Shown here in pieces: positions 4,915-5,234 of a stretch of DNA of 5,234 bases. Position 1 is the stretch's first letter. Every line of letters starts with the position of its first letter. This DNA comes from Spirochaeta sp. (lineage in GTDB: Bacteria > Spirochaetota > Spirochaetia > Spirochaetales_E > Spirochaetaceae_B): positions 1 through 5,234 of the forward strand of contig JAUUYD010000214.1 of assembly GCA_030590585.1 (NCBI GenBank), in the 5' to 3' direction. Under the pieces are notes generated by a model that worked only from the letters and a program-made list of their open reading frames with translations, ran no database searches and had not been told where the DNA came from. The position numbers and the translations under genes were made by a program.

Positions 4915-5234
4915 ATGGCAGACCAGAACGTAACTCCCCATAAATTCGGCGGCCGCAAAATCAGCGGCGGCCTGTCTGTGGGAATCGTCATTATCGCCAT
5001 TATCTTAATTGCCGTTGTATCCAGCTTTTACACGGTAAACGCCAACGAACGTGGTGTCGTCACTCGCTTCGGTAAGTACAACGCAACTGTAACGGATGGA
5101 CTGCACTGGAAACTGCCCTTCGGCATCGACAGTGTTGCCAAGGTTACACAGACTGTTCAGGCAAAACAGTTCGGATTCAGAACGCTTCAGGCCGGTGTTT
5201 CCACAACCTACGATCAGAATGACTGGTCTGCGGA
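4915..5234 (+). CDS. hflK: HflK-type SPFH/band-7 membrane protein (5' part; runs off the window)
   Basis: Only the first 106 codons are present. The ATG follows GGGAGG by 4 nt. A short polar, basic N-terminus (1-18) is followed by one hydrophobic segment (about 20-38, GLSVGIVIIAIILIAVV), a typical HflK/HflC/stomatin anchor. The SPFH domain then starts with the family signature VNANERGVVTRFGKY (41-55), DGLHWKLPFGID (61-72) and FGFRTLQAG (86-94). The FGFRT element and the ERGVVTRFGKY start favour HflK over HflC. In the family, HflK and HflC form a membrane assembly around the FtsH protease and modulate its degradation of membrane proteins; an hflC gene would be expected just downstream, outside the window. 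It is transcribed away from the vor-buk block, so a functional link is unlikely. A generic stomatin-like protein is the main alternative. Confidence 0.85.
   Translation, partial: MADQNVTPHKFGGRKISGGLSVGIVIIAIILIAVVSSFYTVNANERGVVTRFGKYNATVTDGLHWKLPFGIDSVAKVTQTVQAKQFGFRTLQAGVSTTYDQNDWSA

Overview
The window reads as chromosomal DNA of a fermentative, probably anaerobic bacterium of medium G+C with strong GGAGG-type ribosome binding sites. A spirochaete of the Spirochaeta group is my best guess, because branched-chain amino acid fermentation of this type is known there (Spirochaeta isovalerica) and the HflK N-terminus looks compatible. No taxonomic marker is present, so this is only a guess.

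Layout. From about 4606 down to 162 the minus strand carries a tight five-gene block: an unrecognised 177-aa four-cysteine protein; a 2x[4Fe-4S] ferredoxin subunit (vorC-like); the alpha-type subunit VorB; a fused TPP-binding plus gamma subunit (VorA-like); and a butyrate-kinase family enzyme (buk). The last four genes overlap or nearly touch, each with its own Shine-Dalgarno, which indicates one translationally coupled mRNA. Bases 4607-4914 are an AT-rich divergent intergenic region with a candidate promoter for hflK, whose first 106 codons run off the right edge on the plus strand. Bases 1-161, downstream of buk, are non-coding and dense in palindromes.

How the genes work together. A VorABC-type 2-oxoacid:ferredoxin oxidoreductase would turn transaminated Val/Leu/Ile into branched acyl-CoA, CO2 and reduced ferredoxin. 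A phosphotransacylase (not in this window) would make the acyl phosphate, and the Buk-family kinase would convert it to the free acid and ATP. This is a substrate-level phosphorylation route from branched-chain amino acids. The 177-aa protein leads the block and its role is unknown.

The most unusual structure is at the left end. Bases 11-99 form a cloverleaf-like inverted repeat: an outer stem closing three GC-rich hairpins. Next to it, at 121-152, is a sequence whose 21-nt core recurs exactly, in the same orientation, at 490-522. That second copy lies inside an in-frame extra segment of about 40 codons in buk that classical butyrate kinases lack. The insert also contains several further inverted repeats and a run of seven G on the coding strand. 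It looks like a small palindromic repeat that has inserted into a protein-coding gene, comparable in concept to Rickettsia palindromic elements, but this is inferred from only two copies.
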